Below the pieces are notes generated by a model. That model was given only the letters and a program-made list of their open reading frames with translations. It searched no databases and was not told the origin of the DNA. The position numbers and the translations under genes were made by a program. Of a stretch of 5,547 bases of DNA, positions 1 to 5,547 are shown piece by piece. This DNA comes from Oscillospiraceae bacterium. Its GTDB lineage: Bacteria; Bacillota; Clostridia; Oscillospirales; Acutalibacteraceae. The DNA lies in NCBI GenBank assembly GCA_003505905.1, contig DNXM01000180.1, positions 7,513 through 13,059 on the forward strand, read 5' to 3'. How positions within the stretch are numbered: position 1 is the stretch's first letter; each line of letters starts with the position of its first letter.

Positions 1-1
1 C

Positions 2-215
2 AGAAGGGATTCGAAGGACGAGCGGTACAGAGAAACACTCCTTTTAGCAGTTTTTCACAAAGATGTTCAAGAATCTTTCGGGAAGAACGGAAGCGCTTTT
101 TATGAAATCATATAGGCGGCGTTACAATGAAAAAGGCAACAACAGGAATATCCCGTATAAATTTATTACGGTCAAAGGCAGCGAATATCCTTTTGATTGT
201 GAATTTATTGATTAA
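2..215 (+). pseudogene. Possible gene remnant, two overlapping + strand frames
   Basis: I do not recognise this gene. Two frames look partly protein-like. One enters from the left edge at base 2 and stops at TAG 113-115, with a tail containing ETLLAVFHKDVQESFGKNGS. The other is open from base 48 to TAA 213-215 and has possible ATG starts at 63 and 102, neither with a good ribosome site. It gives a basic, 50-residue product ending in KGSEYPFDCEFID. Joining the first frame to the second near base 105 would need a single-base shift, which would make this the decayed 3' end of a longer gene. The stretch is AT-richer than the genes to its right, which may hint at a different history. Alternatively one frame is real and the other is chance. 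No function can be assigned. Confidence 0.22.
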
Positions 216-256
216 ACAGTTGAAATACAGAAACACTTGCAAATTTGATACTTTTG

Positions 257-286
257 TTGACATTTGTGCGCTGTGCGTTTTTTACT
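257..286 (+). promoter_or_regulatory. Candidate sigma-A promoter facing right
   Basis: A perfect -35 hexamer TTGACA lies at 257-262. With an 18-base spacer it is followed by TTTACT at 281-286, which matches four of six bases of the -10 consensus. No + strand gene follows. Transcription would start near 292 and run straight into the hairpin at 336-378. The -10 is weak, so the site may be fortuitous. Just upstream, 240-247 is the 8-base palindrome CAAATTTG; otherwise I see nothing in 216-256. Confidence 0.35.
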
Positions 287-291
287 AATAG

Positions 292-378
292 AACGAGAAA
301 AGCCGTTGCTGCGCATTCGTTGATTTGGAAAGCATAAAAGAGATAACCTTGCCGAAAGCGACACGGTTATCTCTTTTT
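292..378 (+). ncRNA. Candidate short untranslated RNA, about 87 nt
   Basis: The interval is bounded by the promoter-like site at 257-286 and the intrinsic terminator at 336-378. Together they would give a transcript of roughly 87 nt with a 44-nt 5' portion and a strong 3' hairpin ending in U residues, the general layout of a bacterial small RNA. I recognise no known RNA family and no convincing small open frame. The hairpin is fully explained as the terminator of the opposing operon, so the RNA is an inference that rests on the promoter. Confidence 0.2.
336..378. terminator. Bidirectional intrinsic terminator
   Basis: The arms 336-348 (AAAAGAGATAACC) and 365-377 (GGTTATCTCTTTT) are perfectly complementary over 13 bp, with a 16-base loop. 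T residues follow on the + strand (to 378), and the A-run at 336-339 becomes a U-run on the - strand. It lies 26 nt beyond the stop codon of the phosphatase gene and is well placed to end the - strand operon. It would also stop any + strand transcript arriving from the left edge. Confidence 0.85.
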
Positions 379-403
379 CGCTGAAAAATAAATTATGAAT
401 TGT

Positions 404-2803
404 TCATGATTCCTGCTTGCCGATGTATCGGAGCGCAACCATGGTGATGTCGTCAAACTGCGGAGCGTCGCCGACGAAGGCATCCACATCCGCTTTGACG
501 GCGGTGCAAAGCTCCTGCACATTTTCAAATTGATTGTTTTGCAGCAGGGTGAGCAGGCGTTCCTCGCCGTACAGCTCTTCCTTGCTGTTGGTGGCCTCGG
601 TCACACCGTCGGTGTAAAGGTAAACGATGTCGCCCGGTTCCAGTTGGAACTCCTGCGGTTTGTAGCGAACACCGTCCATACCTGCCAAAACGAAGCCGGG
701 ACGCCCCGTGAGGTATTGGAATTCGCCGTTGCGCTTGACAATCGGCGGATTGTGACCCGCATTTGCAAATTGAACAAGACCCGTGTTCAAATCAATACTG
801 CCTTGCCATGCGGTAACAAACATACCTGCGTCGTTGCCCTCGCAAAGGTCCTCGTTGCCCTGGGTGAACACCTCGTGAATGGGCAGAGCAGCTTCGGTCA
901 GACTCTTCAGCTCGGTCTTGGCACGCATCATGAACATGGCGGCAGGGATTCCCTTGCCCGAAACATCGGCAATGAGAAAATGCAACTTGTTCTTGTCGGT
1001 GAAATAGAAATCATAGAAGTCGCCGCCGACCTCCTTGGCGGGATTCATCGAGGCGAAAATTTCCACATCGCTGCGGTTGTTTACGGTGGAGAAGTTGCTC
1101 GGCAGAGCGGATTTTTGAATGTTCTTGGCGAATTCAAGCTCCTTGTCAATGCGTGCCGATGCTTCGGCAATGTATTTTTTCAGCGTGTCAACGGTGGAGT
1201 TGATGTCGTCCGAAAGCGATTCGAATTCGGCGTTGGTGCGTACGTTGACAACCTCCTCCAAGTCACCGTCCGTAATACGGGCGAGCGATTGGTTAATCTT
1301 TTTGATTTGGTTGACGACAACCTTTTTAATCAGCGTATAGATAAGGATGAACAAAATCGCATAGACGATTACCTGCAAATAGGTGTTGGTGTAAAGTGCA
1401 ACATACTTGTTCTGCACGGCCTCTGCTTCGGGGTAGAGGGAGAAAATGTAGTAGCCCTCGGTCTGTTCATAGCGACCGAAGCACAGCGTGTCGGAAACCG
1501 AAATTTCAAAGGTGACGCCGGGGTCGGGGAACTCAATGCGCTCATCGGTGCGGGCAAAGTTTTTCAGTGCAAAATCCTTCGGTGCGCTGATAACATTGAA
1601 CGAGTCATCCAAAATCAGCACGTAGCCGCTTTGACCGACATGGCGGTTTTTCGTGATGCCGACAATGTGGCGGTCGATTTCCTTTTGCAGGCTGCTTTTG
1701 TCGTAGCCGACCAGGATGAAGCCGGTGTCGGTTTTCACAGCGGCATATTTGCGTGTGACGGTGCGGTCAAACGGTGAATCGCCGAAGCCCTGCACATAAG
1801 AGTCGGCGCCCTTGAGGGAGTGAACGAATTCCGCCGAGCGGGAGTTGCTCGCCATATCGAAGCCGATGTTCTTTTTGGTGGTGCTGTCGGTAACGGTTCC
1901 GTTTTCGTCCACAACATTGATTTCCGTCACTTCGTATTCGTCTGCAACGGAACGGATATCACGGGTTTTGATTGCCTTTTTCACTTCCTGCGCCACACGC
2001 AGCAGGTTTTCGTCGGAGGTGTCGTTGATGTCGTTTGCCGTTTCGTCAATGGCGAGATCCAGCAGCGAATTGGTTTGCGAGTTCGACATGGTGGTTTGGA
2101 AGAAGAGCACGAAGGTGGTTGTGGTCACGAACGCAAAAATCACGGTGACGAGCAAGCCTCTTTGAATGGTCTGCGACACACGAGCCTTGTGTTTTTTGAA
2201 TGAAAACGAATTACCGGAAGCGAGAAAGACAACCAGCGCCGAGAACATGACGGCAAGACCGTTGGAAAAAATCATGATGGAGGAGCAGCTGCGCACAACG
2301 GTGATGGCTTTATCGGGGGTTGCCATGTTGGTGACGAACACCATGGTCATGTGGAAAACTTCCATCACAAGACCTGCCGCCAAGGAAATGAGCGTGCCGG
2401 GCTTTTTGTTTTCAAACATGAACTTGCGCAGAAGAGCGGCGAAAAAGCCGGCGATAACGGTTGACACGGAGCAGGCAACCCTTGTGAAGCTGCCGACACC
2501 CCAAAACACGGCAAACCAGCGTTCGATGCCGCCGATTAAACCGGCGATGATGCCGGTAGGTGGGCCGAAGAACAAGCCTGCGGTCAGCACGGCGGCGTCA
2601 CGGCAGTTCACCTGGGCGCCGTTCATCGGAATACCGAACTCCGTGCCCATCACGGCGATTAAACCGAACACAACGCCAATGATAAGCTGTACGGCAATGC
2701 CGTCGGGTTTTTTGATGCGACCCTTGCGAATAAAAAAGGTGAAGAGCCAAGCAAATGCGGCAGGTAAAAGAGCAATCAGTCCAAGCTCAATGTATTCTTT
2801 CAT
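404..2803 (-). CDS. LytS-type membrane sensor / SpoIIE-family PP2C phosphatase
   Basis: A 799-residue membrane-bound serine/threonine phosphatase of the RsbU/SpoIIE class. Visible domains in order: a LytS/YhcK-type multi-span membrane region (about 1-198, with the hallmark RDAAVLTAGLFFGPPTG near 69-84 and GGIERW); a further membrane span at 215-236; an extracellular, probably double Cache-like region (about 240-465, with GQSGYVLILDD at 390-400); a span at 474-493; HAMP (about 494-547); the short RsbU-type helix ELEFAKNIQKSALP (555-568); and the PP2C catalytic domain (about 580-795). Metal-binding motifs are intact: GGDFYD with D595, ADVSGKG with D613, NAGHNPP, YTDGVTEA with D732 and FDDIT with D784/D785. 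The enzyme should therefore be active. Known relatives dephosphorylate STAS anti-anti-sigma proteins to release a sigma factor; the target here is not in the window. The start is supported by AGAGGAG ten bases upstream. It is the second gene of an operon, 19 nt after the binding-protein gene, and the ligand is unknown. Confidence 0.93.
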   Translation of the reverse strand: MKEYIELGLIALLPAAFAWLFTFFIRKGRIKKPDGIAVQLIIGVVFGLIAVMGTEFGIPMNGAQVNCRDAAVLTAGLFFGPPTGIIAGLIGGIERWFAVFWGVGSFTRVACSVSTVIAGFFAALLRKFMFENKKPGTLISLAAGLVMEVFHMTMVFVTNMATPDKAITVVRSCSSIMIFSNGLAVMFSALVVFLASGNSFSFKKHKARVSQTIQRGLLVTVIFAFVTTTTFVLFFQTTMSNSQTNSLLDLAIDETANDINDTSDENLLRVAQEVKKAIKTRDIRSVADEYEVTEINVVDENGTVTDSTTKKNIGFDMASNSRSAEFVHSLKGADSYVQGFGDSPFDRTVTRKYAAVKTDTGFILVGYDKSSLQKEIDRHIVGITKNRHVGQSGYVLILDDSFNVISAPKDFALKNFARTDERIEFPDPGVTFEISVSDTLCFGRYEQTEGYYIFSLYPEAEAVQNKYVALYTNTYLQVIVYAILFILIYTLIKKVVVNQIKKINQSLARITDGDLEEVVNVRTNAEFESLSDDINSTVDTLKKYIAEASARIDKELEFAKNIQKSALPSNFSTVNNRSDVEIFASMNPAKEVGGDFYDFYFTDKNKLHFLIADVSGKGIPAAMFMMRAKTELKSLTEAALPIHEVFTQGNEDLCEGNDAGMFVTAWQGSIDLNTGLVQFANAGHNPPIVKRNGEFQYLTGRPGFVLAGMDGVRYKPQEFQLEPGDIVYLYTDGVTEATNSKEELYGEERLLTLLQNNQFENVQELCTAVKADVDAFVGDAPQFDDITMVALRYIGKQES

Positions 2804-2813
2804 CGTTCACAGA

Positions 2814-2820
2814 CTCCTCT
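2814..2820 (-). promoter_or_regulatory. Ribosome binding site of the phosphatase gene
   Basis: On the - strand, AGAGGAG lies ten bases before the ATG at 2803 and begins two bases after the TAA (2825-2823) of the upstream gene. The near contact of stop codon and ribosome site suggests coupled translation of the binding protein and phosphatase. It also fixes the phosphatase start. Confidence 0.75.
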
Positions 2821-2822
2821 CT

Positions 2823-3773
2823 TTAATACACCGTGTTTTTGGCGTCTAAGTAATCCTTGACATTTTCCGAGGTAATGACGTGCGTCGGAATAATGACCTT
2901 GCGGCTCGAGCTTTGGTTGTTGCCAAGCTCAATGGCAACCTGAATGGCATCCTCAATCATGGACGGGCTGTAAACCACCGAAGCAAGACCGAGCGAAGCA
3001 TAAGCAGGGTCGTCAATCATGCGGAAATATTCCTGCATTCCGCCGCCGCCCGTGATGGCACGGATGTCGGTGCGTTCGGCTTCGTTGATGGCTTTTATTA
3101 CACCGATGGAAACCTCATCATCCAACGAGAACACGGCATCCACACAGTCATGCTCGTTCAGAATTTTTTTCATGTCGCTGTAACCGCAGTCACGGGAAAA
3201 GCTGTCCTCCGCCACTTCGAAAATGTTGGCGGTGTCGTAGTTGATTTCGGTCAGGTAATCGTAAAAGCCCTGAATTCTCATCTGCGACACCGAAGCGGCA
3301 GACGGAACGGAAAGCACGGCAACGGTTGCGGCTTCGCCGACTTTATCAACAATGTACTTGGCGCTTTGGTAACCCATGTCGTAGTTGTTGCCGGTTACCT
3401 TACAAATGCCCTTGCTGGCAATGTCAACATCAAAGCTGACAACGGGGATATCCCTTGCAAGCACTCGGTCAATGGCGGATTCCATGCCCGACCATTGCGG
3501 CCAGACCACAAGCGCCTGCATTCCCCAATCGGTCAGCTCGGCGATGTTTTGCTGCATTTCGGTGGCATCCTTTGAAATGGTCAGCTTGTATTCAATTCCG
3601 TTTTCTTTGCAGAATTTTTCGGCGTAGTAGGCAACGCCTGCCACCCAGCCGTGGGTTGCGTCGGGCGCTGCAAGCCCGATTTTGAGATTGTTTGCCTGCT
3701 TTTCGGCACCGCACCCCGAAAACAAACCGAGTATGACGGCGGCTGTCAGCAGCACCGCAAGAACTTTTTTCAT
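2823..3773 (-). CDS. Sugar-type substrate-binding lipoprotein (RbsB-like, periplasmic-binding type I)
   Basis: A 316-residue extracellular binding protein. It opens with a lipoprotein signal: MKK, a hydrophobic run at 4-18 and the lipobox FSGC with the lipidated cysteine at 21. The mature protein would thus be tethered to the outer face of the membrane. The rest has the two-lobed RbsB/Peripla_BP_4 pattern: KIGLAAPDATHGW (31-43), ALVVWPQ (87-93), IPVVSFDVD (109-117), TGNNYDMGYQSAKYI (127-141), RIQGFYDYL (166-174), DAVFSLDDE (212-220) and the glycine-rich ITGGGGMQEYF (240-250). This family binds pentoses, hexoses and related small molecules, but the ligand cannot be named from the sequence. The frame stays open 25 codons further upstream (to 3848). 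I chose the internal ATG because AAAAAGGAG sits eight bases before it and the signal peptide begins there. No permease or ATPase gene accompanies it; instead a signalling phosphatase follows, suggesting a sensing role. Confidence 0.92.
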   Translation of the reverse strand: MKKVLAVLLTAAVILGLFSGCGAEKQANNLKIGLAAPDATHGWVAGVAYYAEKFCKENGIEYKLTISKDATEMQQNIAELTDWGMQALVVWPQWSGMESAIDRVLARDIPVVSFDVDIASKGICKVTGNNYDMGYQSAKYIVDKVGEAATVAVLSVPSAASVSQMRIQGFYDYLTEINYDTANIFEVAEDSFSRDCGYSDMKKILNEHDCVDAVFSLDDEVSIGVIKAINEAERTDIRAITGGGGMQEYFRMIDDPAYASLGLASVVYSPSMIEDAIQVAIELGNNQSSSRKVIIPTHVITSENVKDYLDAKNTVY

Positions 3774-3781
3774 ATGCTGTT

Positions 3782-3790
3782 CTCCTTTTT
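3782..3790 (-). promoter_or_regulatory. Ribosome binding site of the binding-protein gene
   Basis: On the - strand, AAAAAGGAG ends eight bases before ATG 3773-3771. It decides the start in favour of the MKK lipoprotein signal. The longer alternative from 3848 would begin inside the -35 element of the promoter, upstream of the expected transcription start. Confidence 0.8.
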
Positions 3791-3819
3791 GGCAGAATAT
3801 GGCCGGGAAAATTATATTT

Positions 3820-3848
3820 ATTATAGTGCAATTCAAAAAACAAATCAA
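3820..3848 (-). promoter_or_regulatory. Promoter of the binding protein-phosphatase operon
   Basis: Read on the - strand, TTGATT (3848-3843) is separated by exactly 17 bases from a perfect TATAAT (3825-3820). The start point would fall near 3813, giving a leader of about 40 nt before the ATG at 3773. A second TATAAT at 3816-3811 lacks a properly spaced -35 and is less likely to be used. No clear operator palindrome is visible around it. Confidence 0.75.
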
Positions 3849-3900
3849 TAAAAAGTTTCAAAAATTGCGGCGGAAATTTGTGAGCATTTAGCAAAACACA

Positions 3901-3928
3901 TTGAAAATCCGAAAATTTGCGCTATAAT
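3901..3928 (+). promoter_or_regulatory. Promoter of the aldo/keto reductase gene
   Basis: TTGAAA at 3901-3906, a 16-base spacer and a perfect TATAAT at 3923-3928 form a good sigma-A promoter facing right. Transcription would begin near 3935, leaving a leader of about 48 nt. It is divergent from the operon promoter; 52 bases separate the two -35 elements. The hexamer GAAAAT recurs at 3903, 3911 and 3943, which may be chance in AT-rich sequence. Confidence 0.75.
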
Positions 3929-3970
3929 GAAACAGACGCTCGGAAAATTCCCCGGGCAATGCAGGAAAAT

Positions 3971-3976
3971 GAGGTG
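3971..3976 (+). promoter_or_regulatory. Ribosome binding site of the aldo/keto reductase gene
   Basis: GAGGTG, part of the AGGAGGTG complement to 16S rRNA, lies six bases before the ATG at 3983. An out-of-frame ATG at 3979 is too close to it to be served well, so 3983 is the preferred start. Confidence 0.65.
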
Positions 3977-3982
3977 TTATGA

Positions 3983-5086
3983 ATGCAATACAGAAAATTC
4001 GGTCAAACAGGCTGTGAGGTGTCTTGCCTCGGCTTCGGTTCCATGCGCCTGCCGATGATGAACAAGGATGAGGTGGATGTTGCCCGGGCAGTGCGCATGA
4101 TTCGCCATGCGATTGACTCGGGTGTGAATTATTTGGATACCGCTTATTTTTACCACGGCGGCGAGAGCGAAAAAATCGTGGGCGAGGCACTGAAGGACGG
4201 CTATCGGGAAAAGACTTATATTGCCACCAAGCTGCCGATGGGCGAGGTAAAAACGGCGGAGGATTTTGACCGCCTGCTCAACACGCAGCTGGAGCGGCTC
4301 GGCACCGACCATGTGGATTTTTATTTGTTCCATGCGCTCAATGCGCCGCATTGGGAAACGGTCAAGCGGTTGAATCTCATTGAAAAAATGCGTCAGGCAA
4401 AGGCGGACGGCCGCATTCGTCACATGGGCTTTTCGTTCCACGACAATCCCGAAATCTTTACACGCATTGTCGATGAGTACGACGGCTGCGAATTTTGTCA
4501 AATTCAGCTTAATTATTTAGATACCGACCACCAAGCAGGCATGGACGGATTGAAGTATGCCGCCGAAAAAGGCTTGGGCGTTGTGGTTATGGAGCCGATT
4601 CGGGGCGGACGGCTTGCTGAACCGAGCGAGGAAATCCGTGCCTTACTGCCTGCCGGCAGAACGCCCGTTGAAAATGCGCTGGCATATCTGTGGGATATGG
4701 AACAGGTGTCGTTGCTGCTCAGCGGTATGAGCAATTTTGAGCAGGTGACGCAAAACCTTGAGAGTGCGAACCGCTTCGGCGTCGGCTGTCTTTCGCCCGA
4801 GGAACATGAGCAATTCGTTGCGGCGAAAAAAGCGTTCGACCGTTCCACCGTCATTCCCTGCACGGTCTGCAATTACTGTCAGCCCTGTCCGAAAAATGTG
4901 CCGATTCCGCAGGTGTTCGCCGCCTATAACAAGGTTGCCGAGGGCGGCTTGCACGCCGTGCGTGCCGAAATGCCCGACATGGAGGAGGTTTTGAGCCGCT
5001 GTGTGAAGTGCGGCATATGCGAAGCAAAATGTCCCCAGCAAATCCAAATCGTTCAGCATATAAAGGGCATTCTAGAACGGTTTTAA
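3983..5086 (+). CDS. Aldo/keto reductase with C-terminal 4Fe-4S dicluster domain
   Basis: A 367-residue, probably cytoplasmic, oxidoreductase. Residues 1 to about 280 form an aldo/keto reductase barrel: MQYRKFGQTG start, GFGSMRLP (17-24), LDTAYFYHGG (51-60) and YIATK (79-83). Aligned with the family tetrad, the catalytic residues are Asp52, Tyr57, Lys83 and His117, all present. The tail carries two cysteine motifs, CTVCNYCQPCP (C293, C296, C299, C302) and CVKCGICEAKCP (C340, C343, C346, C350), each able to hold a 4Fe-4S cluster. This barrel-ferredoxin fusion is common in anaerobes; it is annotated as an aldo/keto reductase without a firm substrate, and the clusters suggest electron exchange beyond simple NAD(P)H chemistry. 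The start is supported by GAGGTG (3971-3976) six bases upstream. The gene has its own promoter and a terminator directly after it, so it appears monocistronic. Confidence 0.95.
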   Translation: MQYRKFGQTGCEVSCLGFGSMRLPMMNKDEVDVARAVRMIRHAIDSGVNYLDTAYFYHGGESEKIVGEALKDGYREKTYIATKLPMGEVKTAEDFDRLLNTQLERLGTDHVDFYLFHALNAPHWETVKRLNLIEKMRQAKADGRIRHMGFSFHDNPEIFTRIVDEYDGCEFCQIQLNYLDTDHQAGMDGLKYAAEKGLGVVVMEPIRGGRLAEPSEEIRALLPAGRTPVENALAYLWDMEQVSLLLSGMSNFEQVTQNLESANRFGVGCLSPEEHEQFVAAKKAFDRSTVIPCTVCNYCQPCPKNVPIPQVFAAYNKVAEGGLHAVRAEMPDMEEVLSRCVKCGICEAKCPQQIQIVQHIKGILERF

Positions 5087-5105
5087 TTCAAAACGGAAAT
5101 TTATC

Positions 5106-5147
5106 AAAAAACCCGAGCAGACCAAACGGCTTGCTCGGGCATTTTTT
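5106..5147. terminator. Bidirectional intrinsic terminator between convergent genes
   Basis: CCCGAGCA (5112-5119) pairs perfectly with TGCTCGGG (5132-5139), with a 12-base loop. A run of six A at 5106-5111 and of six T at 5142-5147 flank the stem, so it can stop transcription in both directions. It lies 25 nt after the reductase stop, and on its other side the T-run overlaps the TAA stop of the cyclophilin gene (5148-5146). One hairpin thus serves both convergent genes. Confidence 0.92.
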
Positions 5148-5547
5148 ATTCGGCTGTAGAAATCGTGATGGTTTCGATAACCACCTTTTCAACGGGCTTG
5201 TCGTTGCGGTTGACATCGACCTGTGCAATGGCATCAACCACATCCATGCCCTCAAACACTTGACCGAACACGGTGTGTTTGTAATCGAGCCACGGCGTGC
5301 CGCCGACGGCCTCATAGTCGGCAACGGTCTGTGCCGGGAAGTAGCGTTCGCCCAGCTCTTCCATTTGGGTGAGGAGCGTCGGCTCCACTTCTTTGGCTTG
5401 AACGATGAAGAACTGACTGCCGTTGGTGCCGGGGCCTGCGTTCGCCATAGAGAGCGCACCGCGCAGGTTGTGCAGGTCGTTGCAGAACTCGTCTTCAAAC
5501 GGTCTGCCCCAAATGCTTTCGCCGCCGCAGCCGGTGCCCTCGGGGTC
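5146..5547 (-). CDS. Cyclophilin-type peptidyl-prolyl cis-trans isomerase, 5' end beyond window
   Basis: The C-terminal 133 residues of a cyclophilin, an enzyme that speeds cis-trans rotation of peptide bonds before proline during protein folding. The frame is open to the right edge, so the N-terminus, including the expected catalytic arginine of the FHRII region, is missing. The visible part starts [14 protein letters not shown] (residues 1-14 here), then [22 protein letters not shown] (32-48), [12 protein letters not shown] and a C-terminal strand ending TISTAE. The equivalents of CypA Phe113, Trp121 and His126 are present. Relative to human cyclophilin A there is an extra stretch of some 25 residues ([20 protein letters not shown] and following) before GGTPWLD, as is common in Firmicutes cyclophilins. 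An internal ATG at 5448 is not the start, because conserved sequence continues upstream of it. Whether it is secreted cannot be judged without the N-terminus. Confidence 0.95.
   Translation of the reverse strand, partial: DPEGTGCGGESIWGRPFEDEFCNDLHNLRGALSMANAGPGTNGSQFFIVQAKEVEPTLLTQMEELGERYFPAQTVADYEAVGGTPWLDYKHTVFGQVFEGMDVVDAIAQVDVNRNDKPVEKVVIETITISTAE

Noticed and set aside
530..1777. Long + strand open frame of 415 codons opposite the phosphatase gene
   Set aside because: It lies wholly antisense to intact PP2C, HAMP and Cache sequence, shows no recognisable domain and has no plausible ribosome site. Its openness follows from codon bias in the real gene.
2166..2849. + strand open frame across the phosphatase start
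   Set aside because: It is antisense to the LytS-type membrane region, its product shows no recognisable domain, and no promoter or ribosome site supports it.
2880..3575. + strand open frame of 231 codons
   Set aside because: It is antisense to the binding-protein gene, whose conserved motifs run through the whole interval; no independent support was found.
3774..3848. N-terminal extension of the binding protein from an ATG at 3848
   Set aside because: It would begin within the promoter's -35 element and lacks a ribosome site. The MKK start at 3773 has both a strong site and a lipoprotein signal.
3849..3900. Possible operator, AAATT...AATTT inverted repeat
   Set aside because: Five-base arms in AT-rich sequence are expected by chance, and the flanks do not extend the symmetry.
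3977..4501. - strand open frame of 174 codons
   Set aside because: It is antisense to the catalytic half of the aldo/keto reductase and has no family signature.
4643..5059. - strand open frame of 138 codons in the 3' half of the reductase gene
   Set aside because: It is antisense to the barrel end and both Fe-S motifs, with no signature of its own.
1..5547. CRISPR array, tRNA, rRNA or insertion-sequence ends
   Set aside because: No regularly spaced repeats, cloverleaf, rRNA-like sequence, transposase motif or terminal inverted repeats were seen in the window.

Overview
The window looks like a chromosomal segment of an anaerobic Firmicute, probably class Clostridia (Oscillospiraceae/Lachnospiraceae-like). 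The basis is the mix of a lipobox-type substrate-binding protein, a LytS/RsbU-type PP2C phosphatase, a ferredoxin-tailed aldo/keto reductase and a Firmicutes-style cyclophilin, together with strong AGGAG-type ribosome sites, TTGA../TATAAT promoters and hairpin-plus-T-tract terminators. The species cannot be fixed from the sequence alone.

Layout. Bases 1-403 hold no convincing intact gene. They contain AT-rich reading-frame remnants on the + strand (2-215), an orphan promoter-like site (257-286) and a perfect 13-bp terminator hairpin (336-378). Bases 404-3773 are a two-gene operon on the - strand. It is transcribed from a good promoter at 3848-3820 and encodes first a secreted sugar-type binding lipoprotein (3773-2823) and then, after only 19 nt, a 799-residue membrane phosphatase (2803-404) with LytS-type membrane segments, an extracellular Cache-like sensor, HAMP and SpoIIE/PP2C domains. 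The 209-bp gap 3774-3982 carries divergent promoters. A + strand monocistronic gene (3983-5086) encodes an aldo/keto reductase with two C-terminal 4Fe-4S motifs. A bidirectional terminator (5106-5147) separates it from a convergent - strand cyclophilin gene (5146-5547) whose 5' end lies beyond the right edge.

How it works together. The most interesting unit is the operon. A binding protein of the kind that usually feeds an ABC importer is here paired with a signalling phosphatase, with no permease or ATPase gene in the operon. The natural hypothesis is a sensor: the anchored lipoprotein binds a sugar-like ligand outside the cell and engages the extracellular part of the phosphatase. The phosphatase would then dephosphorylate a STAS anti-anti-sigma or similar protein encoded elsewhere. 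The reductase and cyclophilin look like independent housekeeping or redox genes.
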